Source: an uncultured Clostridia bacterium
Lineage (GTDB): Bacteria; Bacillota; Clostridia; Christensenellales; UBA1242
Assembly: GCA_944383355.1 (NCBI GenBank)
Contig: CALWPF010000015.1
Coordinates: 1-40,355, forward strand
Reading direction: 5' to 3'
Length of the DNA stretch: 40,355 nucleotides
The position numbers were made by a program, and so were the translations under genes. Positions 7,222-17,746 of this stretch are shown in pieces. The notes under the pieces were generated by a model that was not told where the DNA came from, searched no databases, and saw nothing but the letters and a program-made list of their open reading frames with translations. Positions within the stretch are counted from its first letter, which is position 1. The number at the start of each line of letters is the position of its first letter.

Positions 7222-10200
7222 ATGCCGGCTAACACAAAATCTACCCCAGTTTATCACAAGATTAAGTGTGGTAACACTGAGAGATTATCATTTGCTCGCT
7301 ATGAGGAGCCTATTGATTTGCCTTATTTGATATCCATTCAAAAGGACACTTACAATGAGTTTTTGACAAAGGGTATCGGTGAGACAATAGCGGAATTTTC
7401 ACCAATAGAGGATTTTAGTGGCAAGGCTGAGTTGCACTTTTTGGATTACTACATTGATTATGATGCAGTAAAGTATCCCATTAATGAGTGTCGTCGTAGA
7501 GCCTTGACATATTCTGCTCCTATTCGTGTAAATGCCAGATTGATTAACAAGGATACAGGTGAGGCTATAGACCAAAATGTTTTATTGGGTGATGTGCCTC
7601 TAATGACTGACGAAGGGTCTTTTTTGATTAGTGGAGTAGACCGTGTTATTGTCAGTCAAATTGTGCGTAGCCCTGGTGTATATTATGAGGCTATAGAGGA
7701 CAAAAATACTGGTAAGACTACTTACAAAAACACTTTGATACCTACTCGTGGTACTTGGTTGGAGTTTGAGCAAACACAAAAAGATACTATTAGGGTAATA
7801 GTTGACCGTAGTGTCAAGGTATCAGCTGGTTTGTTATTAAAGTCTTTTGGTTTGGGTGATGACAAGCAAATTGCTGCAATTTTTGGTAATAACCCTTACA
7901 TTGTTAGTACTTTGGAGCAAGAGGTACAAAAAACCGAGGAAGAGGCTTTGCTCGAAATGAGCAAAAAGTTAAAGCCAAGTGAGTTGCCTAGTGCCGAGCA
8001 AATAAAGACTTATATTATGAACTTATTCTTTACTAAGTTGCGTTATGACTTGGCTAGGGTAGGTCGTTACAAATTTAATAAAAAGTTGTCATTATGTAAT
8101 CGTTTGCCAAATCAAAAATTGGCTGAGTCACTTACCTTGGCTGATGGCACGGTATTGGATAAAGGTACCGTTATTACAAAAGAAATGGCAAAATCTATCC
8201 AGAATAGCGGTATAAATGGTGTATGGGTGGAGTTACCAAATGGCAAGAAACACTACATGCTGGGTAACAATCGTGTAGATTTAGATGCTGTATTTAAATG
8301 CAATCCAAAGGATTTGGGTGTACTTGAGATGGTACATTACCCAACTTTGCAAGAATTATTAAAGGGACAAAAGACCAAAGAGGCAAAGGCGGAGATTATT
8401 CGTGCCAATGCTGAGACTTTGATGACTCGTAGTATAGTAATCGATGATGTTTTGGCGTCTATCAGTTATTTATTGGATTTGATAGAGGGCATAGGTAGTA
8501 TTGATGTCATTGACCACTTGGCTAATCGTAGGGTGAGCTCTGTTGGCGAATTGATGAGTATAGCGTTGCACTCAGGTATGGCAAAGTTGGCTCAGTTGGC
8601 TCGTGAGAGTATGCAAGGTCAAGATTTGACACAGGCAAGTCCGTCAACAATCGTTAATGCTCGTAATGTAAACAAAGCATTTATGGACTTTATGAAAACC
8701 AGTCCGTTGTCTCAAAACATGGATCAAGTTAACCCATTGAGTGAACTCACTCAAAAGAGAAAGACTAGTGCGGTAGGACCTAGAGGTGTACGCAAAGAGC
8801 GTGCTGGTGAGGAAGTGCGTGATATCCACTATACACATTATGGTAGGATATGTGCTATTGAGACTCCAGAGGGTCAATCAATAGGTTTGATAAACTCTCT
8901 TGCGCTATATGCTAGAGTAAATGAATATGGTTTCATAGAGACTCCTTACAGGAAAGTTGACAAGGCGACTGGTAGAGTTACCAATGAGATTGAGTATATG
9001 ATGGCTGATGTTGAGGAAGGGTACAAGATTGCTCAAGCAATCGAGCCCCTCAACGAAGATGGTACATTCAAAAATGAGACAGTTATTTGCCGTTACAAAG
9101 ATAGATTTATAGACATATCTCGTGATATGGTTGATTATGTAGACGTTAGTCCAAAGCAGATTATATCAGTTGCTACTGCTTTGATACCATTCTTGGGTAA
9201 CGATGATACTGCACGTGCATTGTTGGGTAGTAACATGCAACGTCAGGCTGTACCTCTTTTGCGTAATGAGGCGCCTATAGTAGGTACTGGATTGGAGTAT
9301 CGTGTAGCAAAGGATAGTGGTGCATTGATATTAGCCAAGGCTGATGGTGTAGTAAAGTATGTAGACGCAAATCACATAGATGTCGAGGAAGCTGGTGGCA
9401 AAGTTAATCGTTATAATTTGATAAAGTTTGGTAAGACAACCAAAGAGACTTGTATCAATCAAAAACCTTTGGTAAAGGCTGGTGACAAGGTAAAAGCAGG
9501 CTCAATCTTGGCTGATGGCTTGTCAACAAAAGATGGTGAATTGGCTATTGGGCGTAATATGACTGTTGCCTTTATGAACTGGGAAGGTTACAACTACGAA
9601 GATGCTATACTTATTAACGAGCGCCTAGTAACAGAGGACTTGTTTACATCTATAACATTAAAAGTAGAAGAGATAAAGTGTCGTGCCACAAAATTAGGTA
9701 ATGAGGAAATTACTCGTGATATTCCTAACTTAGGTGAAGATGCTTTAAAGAATCTAGATGAAAATGGTATTGTTCGAATCGGTGCAGAGGTACGCCCTGG
9801 CGATATTTTGGTTGGTAAAGTAACGCCAAAGGGCGAAACCGAACTGACACCAGAGGAGAGATTGTTGCGTGCTATTTTTGGTGAAAAGGCCAGAGAAGTA
9901 CGAGATACCAGTCTCCGTGTACAGCATGGTAGAGGCGGTGTGGTTGTAGATGTCCAAGTATTTAGTCGTGCTAACAAAGATGAGCTAGAGGCAGGAGTAA
10001 ACCAAGTCGTAAAAGTGTATGTTGCGCAAAAGCGTAAGATAAGTATTGGTGACAAAATGTCAGGTCGCCACGGTAACAAGGGTATAGTATCTAGGATATT
10101 GCCTCAAGAGGATATGCCTTATATGGCAGATGGTACTCCTGTTGATATTGTATTAAACCCATTGGGTGTTCCTAGCCGTATGAACATAGGACAGTTGTTG

Positions 10201-10938
10201 GAGGTACACCTTGGTCGTGTAGCAAAAGCACTGGGTTGGAAGGTCGCAACTCCTGCATTTGATGGTGCTACAGAGCAGCAGATACAACAATTGTATCGTG
10301 ATAATGGCTTTGATGAAGATGCAAAGATGGAGTTGTATGATGGTAGGACTGGTGAAAAATTTGATAACCGTGTAACCGTAGGTGTCATGTATATGCTAAA
10401 ATTGAACCACATGGTAGACAGCAAAATGCATGCTCGTAGTATAGGGCCTTATGCATTGGTAACAGCTCAGCCATTAGGTGGTCAAGCAATGTTTGGTGGA
10501 CAACGTTTCAGTGAAATGGATGTTTGGGCACTGGAGGCGTATGGTGCCGCAAACTTGTTGCAAGAGATGTTGACTATCAAATCTGATGATGTAACAGGTA
10601 GGAATAAGGTATATGAGTCTATAGTAAAGGGACAACCTATAGCTGAGCCTGGTATACCAGAGTCCTTTAAAGTTTTGGTAAAAGAGTTGCAATCATTGTG
10701 TCTAGATATTCGTATCTTGACAGAAGATGCTAGAGAGATTAGTCTAAATGACCTGACTAACGATGAGGTCGAGGTGTCTTTGGCAACAAAGAGTAGTACA
10801 CCTGAGACCAAGGAGCTAGAGTTAAACTTCGATGATATACAAGGTGAGGCTGGCGATATTGTAAGCGAGGCAGAGTTTGCAGATAATGCAGATGATGACA
10901 CCTTTAATGCTGGCAACTTGTTTGATGATTTTGAATAG
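7222..10938 (+). CDS. rpoB: RNA polymerase beta subunit
   Basis: 1238 residues, slightly longer than the B. subtilis protein. Standard beta-subunit blocks are present, including the GRHGNKG and PSRMNIGQ regions near the active centre, and the tail is acidic (ending FDDFE). With beta' it forms the catalytic cleft of RNA polymerase. Unusual: in the rifamycin-binding segment (residues 494-517) the positions matching E. coli F514, H526 and R529 are Asn499, Gln511 and Lys514, and G536 is Arg, while D516 and S531 are kept. This predicts low rifamycin affinity. The gene is followed 13 bases later by rpoC with its own AGGAG. Unusually it is not preceded by rplJ-rplL, which lie 9 kb downstream. The start is set by GGAGGG and a nearby promoter. 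Confidence 0.98.
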   Translation: MPANTKSTPVYHKIKCGNTERLSFARYEEPIDLPYLISIQKDTYNEFLTKGIGETIAEFSPIEDFSGKAELHFLDYYIDYDAVKYPINECRRRALTYSAPIRVNARLINKDTGEAIDQNVLLGDVPLMTDEGSFLISGVDRVIVSQIVRSPGVYYEAIEDKNTGKTTYKNTLIPTRGTWLEFEQTQKDTIRVIVDRSVKVSAGLLLKSFGLGDDKQIAAIFGNNPYIVSTLEQEVQKTEEEALLEMSKKLKPSELPSAEQIKTYIMNLFFTKLRYDLARVGRYKFNKKLSLCNRLPNQKLAESLTLADGTVLDKGTVITKEMAKSIQNSGINGVWVELPNGKKHYMLGNNRVDLDAVFKCNPKDLGVLEMVHYPTLQELLKGQKTKEAKAEIIRANAETLMTRSIVIDDVLASISYLLDLIEGIGSIDVIDHLANRRVSSVGELMSIALHSGMAKLAQLARESMQGQDLTQASPSTIVNARNVNKAFMDFMKTSPLSQNMDQVNPLSELTQKRKTSAVGPRGVRKERAGEEVRDIHYTHYGRICAIETPEGQSIGLINSLALYARVNEYGFIETPYRKVDKATGRVTNEIEYMMADVEEGYKIAQAIEPLNEDGTFKNETVICRYKDRFIDISRDMVDYVDVSPKQIISVATALIPFLGNDDTARALLGSNMQRQAVPLLRNEAPIVGTGLEYRVAKDSGALILAKADGVVKYVDANHIDVEEAGGKVNRYNLIKFGKTTKETCINQKPLVKAGDKVKAGSILADGLSTKDGELAIGRNMTVAFMNWEGYNYEDAILINERLVTEDLFTSITLKVEEIKCRATKLGNEEITRDIPNLGEDALKNLDENGIVRIGAEVRPGDILVGKVTPKGETELTPEERLLRAIFGEKAREVRDTSLRVQHGRGGVVVDVQVFSRANKDELEAGVNQVVKVYVAQKRKISIGDKMSGRHGNKGIVSRILPQEDMPYMADGTPVDIVLNPLGVPSRMNIGQLLEVHLGRVAKALGWKVATPAFDGATEQQIQQLYRDNGFDEDAKMELYDGRTGEKFDNRVTVGVMYMLKLNHMVDSKMHARSIGPYALVTAQPLGGQAMFGGQRFSEMDVWALEAYGAANLLQEMLTIKSDDVTGRNKVYESIVKGQPIAEPGIPESFKVLVKELQSLCLDIRILTEDAREISLNDLTNDEVEVSLATKSSTPETKELELNFDDIQGEAGDIVSEAEFADNADDDTFNAGNLFDDFE

Positions 10939-10951
10939 GAGAGTATGCTAA

Positions 10952-13900
10952 ATGTTTGAGTTAAAAAACTTTGATTCTATTAGGATTAGCCTCGCCTCCC
11001 CTGAGAAGATTAGGGAGTGGTCACACGGTGAGGTGACCAAGCCTGAGACTATAAATTATCGTACACTCAAGCCCGAGATTAACGGTTTATTTTGTGAGCG
11101 AATATTTGGACCCCGTAAAGATTTTGAGTGTCATTGTGGAAAGTATAAGAGAGTGCGATACAAGGGGCATCACTGTGAAAAATGTGGAGTAGAGATAACT
11201 CGTGCAAAGGTTCGTCGTGAGCGTATGGGACACATTGAGTTGGCTACCCCTGTATCTCACATATGGTTTGTGCGTGGTGTGCCTAGTCGTATTGGTAGTA
11301 TACTAGATATGACTGCAAAAAATCTTGAGCAAGTATTATACTATGTTAGTTTCATAGTATTGGATCCTGGCAAGACTAACTTCGTAAAAAAGCAAATTAT
11401 CTCAGATAAAGAATATAGAGATGCACAAGAGGAGTTTGGTTACGACTCATTTAGAGCAGCTATGGGTGCTGAGGCTATTCGAGAGTTGTTAGATGAGGTA
11501 GACCTAGAGAAAGAGAGCAAAGAGTTAAAAGAGATAATTTTAACTGCCAAGGGTGCTAAAAAGCTCAAGGCTATCAAAAAGTTAGAGACAGTAGAGGCAT
11601 TCTTAAAAAGTGGTAATAATCCTCGTTGGATGATACTAGATGCACTACCAGTGTTACCACCAGACTTGAGACCAATGATACAATTAGATGGTGGTAGGTT
11701 TGCAGCGAGTGATCTAAATGATCTTTATCGTCGTGTTATTAATAGAAATAACAGGCTAAAGAAATTGATGGATTTGGGTGCGCCTGATGTAATTGTTCGT
11801 AACGAAAAGCGTATGTTGCAAGAGGCTGTTGATGCTCTAATTGCAAACGGAAAGCGTGGTAAACCTGTACAAGGTGCAAAGCAAAGAGAGTTAAAGAGCT
11901 TGACTGCTATGATTAGTGGTAAGCAGGGACGTTTCCGTCAAAACTTGCTCGGTAAGAGAGTGGATTATTCTGGTCGAAGTGTTATAGTAGTAGGTCCAGA
12001 GTTAAAATTATATCAATGTGGTGTGCCAAAAGAGATGGCGCTAGAGTTATTCAAGCCATTTGTAATGCGCAAATTGGTAGAGCTCAATTATACTCAAAAT
12101 GTCAAAAGTGCAAAGAGAATGGTTGAGCGTGAACGTCCTGAGGTTTGGGACATACTAGAGGATGTTATAAAAGACCACCCAGTTATTTTGGACCGTGCTC
12201 CTACATTGCACCGTTTGAGTTTGCAGGCATTCGAGCCAGTATTGGTAGAGGGTAGAGCTATCAAGTTGCATCCATTGGTTTGTCCAGGTTTCAACGCTGA
12301 CTTTGATGGTGATACAATGGCTATTCATGTACCATTGTCTTTGGAGGCTCGTACAGAGGCTAGGATATTGATGCTAGCAAGTAATAACATTTTGAAGCCA
12401 GCTACAGGTGACCCTGTAATTCAACCAAACCAAGATATGATTTTGGGTGCCTATTATATGACTATAGATAACCCAGATGCAATGGGGGCAGGTACTCGAT
12501 TCATTAGTGAGGAAGAGGCAAAGATGGCTTATGCCAACAAGCTTGTTGACTTGCATGCACCTATTGAGGTTCGCCGAAGTGCAATGGTTCATGGGACCTT
12601 GGTAAATGGAAGAGTTCAGACTACTATTGGTAGAATATTGTTTAATGAGTGTATTCCTCAGTGTATAGGATTGGTGGATAGGAATAACCCTGATACTTGT
12701 CTAAACTTTGAGATAGATTTTCCTGTAACAAAAGGTAGACTAGATGATGTTATTGCTCGTACTTATAGAATAATGGGTACTACAGAAACAGCCAAGATGT
12801 TGGATAAAGTAAAAGCATTTGGTTATAAATATTCAACACTAGCTGCCATAACTATGAATATCTACGATATGCTCATTCCTGATGAAAAATACAAAATTGT
12901 AGCTGAGTACAAAAAATTGGCTCAAAATAATGAGAAATTATATGGACGTGGTTTGATTACTCGTGCAGAAAAAGTAAATAAGAATATTGAGTTGTGGAAC
13001 CAAGCTACAGCAAAGATTAAGGCTAGCGTTATGGATAACTTGGATAAGTTTAACCCAATAGCAATGGCTGTTACATCAAAGGCTCGTGGTAGTGCTGACC
13101 AGGTAAACCAGTTGAGTGGTATTCGTGGTATTATGGCAAACTCATCCGGTGAAAAAGTTGATATACCTATTGTTTCCAACTTCCGTGAGGGATTGACACC
13201 ATTTGACTACTTTATGTCAGCTCGTGGTGGACGAAAAGGTTTGACAGATACTGCGTTAAAAACTGCTGACTCTGGTTATATGACTAGAAGGTTGGTGGAT
13301 ATAGCCCACGGAATAGTAGTAACTGAGCAAGATTGCTTTGAGTCTTTGGGCGAGACACCAAAAGGTATCCAAGTAACCGAGTTGCGCAAGGGTGACAACT
13401 TGATAGAGACCTTGAGTGGTCGTATTGCTGGTAGAGTTACCGTAAATGATATCGTTGATCCTAGCACGGGTGAGGTATTGGTAAAGGCTAATGAGATGAT
13501 CACTCCAGAGATGGCTGATATTATCGAAAAAGCTGGTATCAAATCTGTTACAATCCGTACACTACTCACATGTAAGAGTAAACATGGTGTTTGTGCAAAA
13601 TGTTATGGTCGTGATATGACATCTACTGGTCTAGTAGAGGTCGGCGAGGCAGTAGGTGTAATTGCTGCTCAATCAATTGGTGAGCCTGGTACACAGCTTA
13701 CCATGCGTACATTCCACACTGGTGGTGTCGCATCTGTAGCAGATATTACACAAGGTTTGCCTCGTGTAGAGGAGATCTTTGAGGCTCGTAAACCTAATGG
13801 TGCTGCAATAGTTAGTGAGGTAGCTGGTAAGATTACTATAAAAGATGTAGATAATAGAAAACAAGTAACTGTTCACTCTAGTGAGGGTGATGTAGATTAT

Positions 13901-14632
13901 TTGTTGCCAGCTCGCTCATTTGTTATTGTCAAAGATGGGCAAACGGTAGAGAGTGGTACACCACTCACCGCAGGTAGTTTGTATCCACAAGATATTTTGC
14001 GTACCCGTGGTCTAAAAGATGTTCAAGAATACTTGCTTACTGAAGTGTTCTCGGTATACAAGTCTCAAGGTGTTGATATTGATACAAAGCATATTGAGAT
14101 TATTATTAGACAAATGCTACGCAAGGTAAAGGTAGAGTCATCTGGAGATACTGACTTGATACCTGGAGATATATTAGATGTAGATGAGTTGGAGGACATA
14201 AACCTCAAAGCATTGCAGGAAGGCAAAATGCCTGCTAATGCTCGTAGAATATTGCAAGGTCTAACCAAGTCAAGTTTGGCTACAAATAGTTTCTTGAGTG
14301 CTGCATCGTTCCAAGAGTCTAGTAGGGTATTGACTGATGCTGCTATTAAGGGTAAGGTTGACCATTTGGTTGGACTGAAGGAAAATGTAATTATAGGTAA
14401 ATTAATTCCAGCTGGTACAGGACTCAAGCAATATAATTCAATTACCCCTACAGTATTTGAAACAGTAAAAGATGTTGCTGAGCAAGAAAGTGAGCGTCTA
14501 TTCCCTAAGTCAAAAGATGATGAACAAATACCTATGGAAGATATAACTGAATCATACGATGAGTTTGTTAATCAACCTATTGAGGAAACAGTAGATGATT
14601 ATGGTTCTGATCTTGATGATATAATTGAATAA
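10952..14632 (+). CDS. rpoC: RNA polymerase beta' subunit
   Basis: 1226 residues. The N-terminal zinc ribbon has Cys60, Cys62, Cys75 and Cys78 (C-H-C ... C-E-K-C). The catalytic loop NADFDGD at 448-454 supplies the three Mg-binding aspartates (450, 452, 454). A second zinc site is formed by Cys795, Cys874, Cys881 and Cys884. The trigger loop begins MRTFHTGG at 918. The C-terminal 40 residues are strongly acidic. No large lineage insertion is obvious and the length is close to the Firmicute norm. It is cotranscribed with rpoB and ends at a terminator. The usual downstream rpsL-rpsG-fusA genes do not follow; a minus-strand ABC-F gene does. Confidence 0.98.
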   Translation: MFELKNFDSIRISLASPEKIREWSHGEVTKPETINYRTLKPEINGLFCERIFGPRKDFECHCGKYKRVRYKGHHCEKCGVEITRAKVRRERMGHIELATPVSHIWFVRGVPSRIGSILDMTAKNLEQVLYYVSFIVLDPGKTNFVKKQIISDKEYRDAQEEFGYDSFRAAMGAEAIRELLDEVDLEKESKELKEIILTAKGAKKLKAIKKLETVEAFLKSGNNPRWMILDALPVLPPDLRPMIQLDGGRFAASDLNDLYRRVINRNNRLKKLMDLGAPDVIVRNEKRMLQEAVDALIANGKRGKPVQGAKQRELKSLTAMISGKQGRFRQNLLGKRVDYSGRSVIVVGPELKLYQCGVPKEMALELFKPFVMRKLVELNYTQNVKSAKRMVERERPEVWDILEDVIKDHPVILDRAPTLHRLSLQAFEPVLVEGRAIKLHPLVCPGFNADFDGDTMAIHVPLSLEARTEARILMLASNNILKPATGDPVIQPNQDMILGAYYMTIDNPDAMGAGTRFISEEEAKMAYANKLVDLHAPIEVRRSAMVHGTLVNGRVQTTIGRILFNECIPQCIGLVDRNNPDTCLNFEIDFPVTKGRLDDVIARTYRIMGTTETAKMLDKVKAFGYKYSTLAAITMNIYDMLIPDEKYKIVAEYKKLAQNNEKLYGRGLITRAEKVNKNIELWNQATAKIKASVMDNLDKFNPIAMAVTSKARGSADQVNQLSGIRGIMANSSGEKVDIPIVSNFREGLTPFDYFMSARGGRKGLTDTALKTADSGYMTRRLVDIAHGIVVTEQDCFESLGETPKGIQVTELRKGDNLIETLSGRIAGRVTVNDIVDPSTGEVLVKANEMITPEMADIIEKAGIKSVTIRTLLTCKSKHGVCAKCYGRDMTSTGLVEVGEAVGVIAAQSIGEPGTQLTMRTFHTGGVASVADITQGLPRVEEIFEARKPNGAAIVSEVAGKITIKDVDNRKQVTVHSSEGDVDYLLPARSFVIVKDGQTVESGTPLTAGSLYPQDILRTRGLKDVQEYLLTEVFSVYKSQGVDIDTKHIEIIIRQMLRKVKVESSGDTDLIPGDILDVDELEDINLKALQEGKMPANARRILQGLTKSSLATNSFLSAASFQESSRVLTDAAIKGKVDHLVGLKENVIIGKLIPAGTGLKQYNSITPTVFETVKDVAEQESERLFPKSKDDEQIPMEDITESYDEFVNQPIEETVDDYGSDLDDIIE

Positions 14633-14638
14633 AATAAA

Positions 14639-14667
14639 AAACAGTCTATATAGTAGGCTGTTTTTTT
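14639..14667 (+). terminator. Intrinsic terminator of rpoBC
   Basis: AAACAGTCTA (14639-14648) pairs with TAGGCTGTTT (14654-14663, one G-T pair) around a 5-base loop, followed by a T-tract ending at 14667. Confidence 0.85.
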
Positions 14668-14762
14668 ATTTCATATTTTGAATGCTAGCGTGAAGGTCTC
14701 TATATTTTAGTTTCAAAATCATTTAACTTGATTTTGATAAAGCACAAAATAGTATACACATA

Positions 14763-14776
14763 TTGTGCATAGTATG
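14763..14776 (+). repeat. GCATAGTATG element, copy 1
   Basis: TTGTGCATAGTATG. One of several near-palindromic copies around the ABC-F gene. A related AATAGTATACACA lies just before it. Confidence 0.5.
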
Positions 14777-14817
14777 ATGAAGAATTGAGAAATAAAGGCT
14801 TTTGATACACATTTTTA

Positions 14818-14830
14818 ATACTATGCATAT
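14818..14830 (-). repeat. GCATAGTATG element, copy 2 (inverted)
   Basis: ATACTATGCATAT on the plus strand, that is ATGCATAGTAT on the minus strand; inverted relative to copies 1 and 3. Confidence 0.5.
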
Positions 14831-14856
14831 GGTAATTGTCTGCGATTTATACAAGA

Positions 14857-14870
14857 TGTGCATAGTATGC
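14857..14870 (+). repeat. GCATAGTATGC element, copy 3
   Basis: TGTGCATAGTATGC. Shares 12 consecutive bases with copy 1 and its final C extends the near-palindrome GCATA-G-TATGC. Confidence 0.5.
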
Positions 14871-14970
14871 AGTGTATTTATATGGTTTCAAAACAAGCCA
14901 ACAGTGTATGTGCATAAGGGCGTATGTTTTCTTATGTGTTTAATTTGCTTGTTGAATGAGCCAAAAAACA

Positions 14971-16521
14971 TTAAATTTTAGCAAGGTTTATTTCTTTATG
15001 ATTATTAATTTTTTTGGCAAATTCATCTTCGTGACTAACGAAAATTACTCCACCAGGGTAGTTGTTTAAAGCGTGCGCTAGAGCTGTTTTTGCTAAAGCG
15101 TCTAAATGGTTTGTGGGCTCGTCTAATATTAGTAAATTACTTGGCTCCTGCATCATCAAACATAATTGTATTTTGCATTGCTCACCACCAGACAAGCTAG
15201 ATATAGGTTGCATCTGTTTTTTTGTAGATAAACCAGCTTTTGCTAGAATACTCCTAATTTGTCCTGTTGTCATTTTGGGGTAGTGTGCAGCCACTTCATC
15301 AATGGCTGTATTACTTTTATTAGTAAATAAATGGTCCTGTTCATAATATCCAAAAACTACATTCTTGTTAATATTAATGGTACCACAAATTGGTTTTAAT
15401 TGACCTAATATTGTTTTGAGAAGAGTAGTTTTACCTACACCATTAAATCCGCTTATACGTATTTTTGCACCATTTAGCAAGGTGAATGTTATCTTATCCA
15501 CCAATGGTTTATCATAGCCAACGCTTAGATTTTTAACTACAATCATGTGGGTATTATCAATTTTTTTATATGGAAATACTATCTCGGGTGGCTTGGATTC
15601 TTTGATTTCCTCCACTTTGTTCTCTTGTAATTTTTGCAATACTTTCGCTCGGCTTTTTGCTTGTTTTGCTGTTGCTGTTCTAGCGCTATTTCGTGCAATG
15701 TAATCTTTTAATTTTTCTTCTTGTTCTTTTTGAGATTGTGCGAGTTTATTGTATTGATTTATTTTTTCATCTCGTATTTGTATGTACTTATTATAATTTC
15801 CGTGATATTCATTTATAGATAATAAATCTATTGCCCATATCTTATTTACTACATCATTAAGGAAGGGGATATCATGACTAACTATCAAAAAAGAACCTTT
15901 GTATTCTTGTAGAAATTTTTTCAACCATTCGATATGCTGTATATCCAAAAAATTGGTGGGCTCATCTAGTATAAGTAAATCAGGTTGCTCTAGCAAGAGT
16001 TTTGCAAACATTAATTTTACCCTTTGTCCACCGCTTAAACCTTTTACTTGTGTATCCATACCAAAACTAGTAATTCCCAGTCCACTGGAGACTTTTGCTA
16101 TTTCTGATTGAATGGAGTAGTAGTTGTGTTCACATAGGTAATCAAATAATTCTCCCGATTGCTTCATTAATCTCTGGATTTCGATTTCATTTTGTGATTT
16201 GGATAATAGTTCATTGATATTATTATATTTATCCTCGGTTGCAATCAAATCTATAAATGCGCTTTCTAAATATTGGTATACTGTTTGTTCTCTATCTATT
16301 TCTACAAATTGATCCAGGTATCCGACCTTGCCTCTTTTATCCCAGATTATATCCCCAGAGTCACACAAGAGTTTCCCGCTCAGCATATTTATTAGAGTAG
16401 TTTTACCACTACCATTTTCGCCAACTAAACCTATTTTGTCGCCCTTATTTATTTTTAGATTTACATCTTTGTATAATATACGTTCTCCAAAGCTATGGCT
16501 AAGATTTCTTATCTCTAGCAT
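14971..16521 (-). CDS. ABC-F family ATPase (ribosome-acting type)
   Basis: 516 residues with two ATP-binding cassettes and no membrane segments, the ABC-F layout. Walker A motifs are GENGSGKTT and GFNGVGKTT; signature motifs LSGGQRVKL and LSGGEQCKI; Walker B regions end LDEPTNFLD and LDEPTNHLD. A charged linker rich in Lys and Glu joins the cassettes and would reach the ribosomal P/E site. ABC-F proteins either relieve stalled translation or protect ribosomes from antibiotics; the subfamily cannot be told by eye, so resistance is only a possibility. AGGGGG lies about 6 bases before the ATG. No strong promoter is evident; copies of a near-palindromic element flank the gene on both sides and may regulate it. 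Confidence 0.93.
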   Translation of the reverse strand: MLEIRNLSHSFGERILYKDVNLKINKGDKIGLVGENGSGKTTLINMLSGKLLCDSGDIIWDKRGKVGYLDQFVEIDREQTVYQYLESAFIDLIATEDKYNNINELLSKSQNEIEIQRLMKQSGELFDYLCEHNYYSIQSEIAKVSSGLGITSFGMDTQVKGLSGGQRVKLMFAKLLLEQPDLLILDEPTNFLDIQHIEWLKKFLQEYKGSFLIVSHDIPFLNDVVNKIWAIDLLSINEYHGNYNKYIQIRDEKINQYNKLAQSQKEQEEKLKDYIARNSARTATAKQAKSRAKVLQKLQENKVEEIKESKPPEIVFPYKKIDNTHMIVVKNLSVGYDKPLVDKITFTLLNGAKIRISGFNGVGKTTLLKTILGQLKPICGTININKNVVFGYYEQDHLFTNKSNTAIDEVAAHYPKMTTGQIRSILAKAGLSTKKQMQPISSLSGGEQCKIQLCLMMQEPSNLLILDEPTNHLDALAKTALAHALNNYPGGVIFVSHEDEFAKKINNHKEINLAKI

Positions 16522-16608
16522 AATTATCCCCCTGATATATTATTTGTTGTGTGATGTTAATATTTTTTTATAAAAACACATTTTTGGTAATTAAAAACAC
16601 ACTTGCGT

Positions 16609-16623
16609 TGCATAGTATGCACA
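16609..16623 (-). repeat. GCATAGTATGC element, copy 4, upstream of ABC-F
   Basis: TGCATAGTATGCACA, which reads TGTGCATACTATGCA on the minus strand. It lies about 90 bases upstream of the ABC-F start and 60 bases after prfA. A partial copy (AATACTATACAATG) follows directly. Confidence 0.5.
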
Positions 16624-16646
16624 ATACTATACAATGAATGTGATAA

Positions 16647-16673
16647 TAAAAATGGGCAATATAATGTGCCCAT
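16647..16673 (-). terminator. Intrinsic terminator of prfA
   Basis: On the minus strand ATGGGCA pairs with TGCCCAT (16673-16667 with 16658-16652) around an 8-base loop, followed by a T-run. Confidence 0.7.
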
Positions 16674-16681
16674 AAAATATA

Positions 16682-17746
16682 TTAAAGTTGCTGTAACTTT
16701 AGTTGCGTATCGTAATCGTTGAGTGCATCTATAACATCATCAATATTGCCAGCCATAAATTCATTTATATTGTGTCTAGTGTATCCTATGCGATGATCTG
16801 TCACTCTATCTTGTGGGAAATTATATGTTCTTATTCTTTCGCTACGGTCACCAGTACCCACTTGTGATTTTCTTTCTTGGGCGTGTTCAGCTATTGCTTT
16901 TTGCTGATACATATCTTGTAATCTTGCTTGCAAAACTTTCATTGCTTTGTCTTTGTTTTTGATTTGGCTTCGCTCATCTTGACAAACCACCACTATTCCT
17001 GTAGGAATATGTGTTAATCTAATCGCTGAGTCAGTAGTATTGACACCTTGACCACCACATCCACCAGAATGAAATGTGTCTATTCTTAAATCTTTTTCGT
17101 CTATTACAAAATCGACATTTTCTATCTCGGGTAGTACGGCTACTGTCACCGTGCTAGTATGTACACGGCCTTGGGACTCTGTCTCTGGCACACGTTGCAC
17201 CCGGTGTACGCCACTTTCCCATTTTAGTCTCCTATATACACCATTACCTGTGATTTGCATGACTCCAGATTTTAGTCCACCTACCTCGGTCTCGCTATAT
17301 TCAATAACCTGTACACCAAAACCATGCGCCTCAGCATACTTGCGATACATACCAAATAATTCAGCACCAAATAGACTGGCTTCATCACCACCAGCGGCAG
17401 GACGAACCTCTAAAAATACATCACTATTATCATTTTCGTCTTGGGGCAGTAGTGCTATTTGTACACGTTTATCTAGCTCTGCTATTTGTTGTTTAAATTG
17501 TTCTATTTCTGTTTCTGCCATTGTGCGCATTTCTTCATCTGTTTCGCCTTGCGCTATTTCTTTTGCTAACTCCAATTTGTCTTGGGTGCTTTTGTACTCT
17601 GTGTACAGGTCAACATATGATTGTAATCCTGCTTTTTCTTTACTCAATTTTCGGTATTTGTCCATATCATTAAATATATCAGGATTACACAATTCTTTAT
17701 CAACCTCATTGTATCTATCTATGTAACTATTCAATTTCTCAATCAT
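16682..17746 (-). CDS. prfA: Peptide chain release factor 1
   Basis: 354 residues, the normal length. The GGQ tripeptide that triggers peptidyl-tRNA hydrolysis is at 231-233. The codon-reading P-x-T motif of RF1 is PET at 187-189, which distinguishes it from RF2 (SPF). The conserved RPAAGGDEA block is at 115-123. It reads UAA and UAG. AAGGAG precedes the ATG. Its first four bases overlap the prmC stop (ATGA), so the methyltransferase and its substrate are translationally coupled in the order rpmE-prmC-prfA common in Firmicutes. It ends at a hairpin 9 bases downstream. Confidence 0.97.
   Translation of the reverse strand: MIEKLNSYIDRYNEVDKELCNPDIFNDMDKYRKLSKEKAGLQSYVDLYTEYKSTQDKLELAKEIAQGETDEEMRTMAETEIEQFKQQIAELDKRVQIALLPQDENDNSDVFLEVRPAAGGDEASLFGAELFGMYRKYAEAHGFGVQVIEYSETEVGGLKSGVMQITGNGVYRRLKWESGVHRVQRVPETESQGRVHTSTVTVAVLPEIENVDFVIDEKDLRIDTFHSGGCGGQGVNTTDSAIRLTHIPTGIVVVCQDERSQIKNKDKAMKVLQARLQDMYQQKAIAEHAQERKSQVGTGDRSERIRTYNFPQDRVTDHRIGYTRHNINEFMAGNIDDVIDALNDYDTQLKLQQL

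Larger units (their letters stand above)
14668..14970. other. Non-coding interval with repeated TGTGCATA elements
   Basis: About 300 bases without a credible gene between the convergent rpoC and ABC-F genes. It holds several copies of a GCATAGTATG motif (see the repeat entries) plus an extra TGTGCATA at 14909-14916. No T-tailed minus-strand terminator for the ABC-F gene is obvious. Confidence 0.6.

Noticed and set aside
9594..10079. 161-residue open frame on the minus strand inside rpoB
   Set aside because: It is antisense to a highly conserved part of rpoB, is Ser/Thr-rich in the way of reverse-frame translations, and has no ribosome binding site.
10482..10916. 144-residue minus-strand frame over the end of rpoB
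   Set aside because: Shadow of rpoB with no start signal.
17076..17726. 216-residue open frame on the plus strand over prfA
   Set aside because: Antisense shadow of prfA; composition (many Ser, Cys, Pro) is that of a reverse frame.
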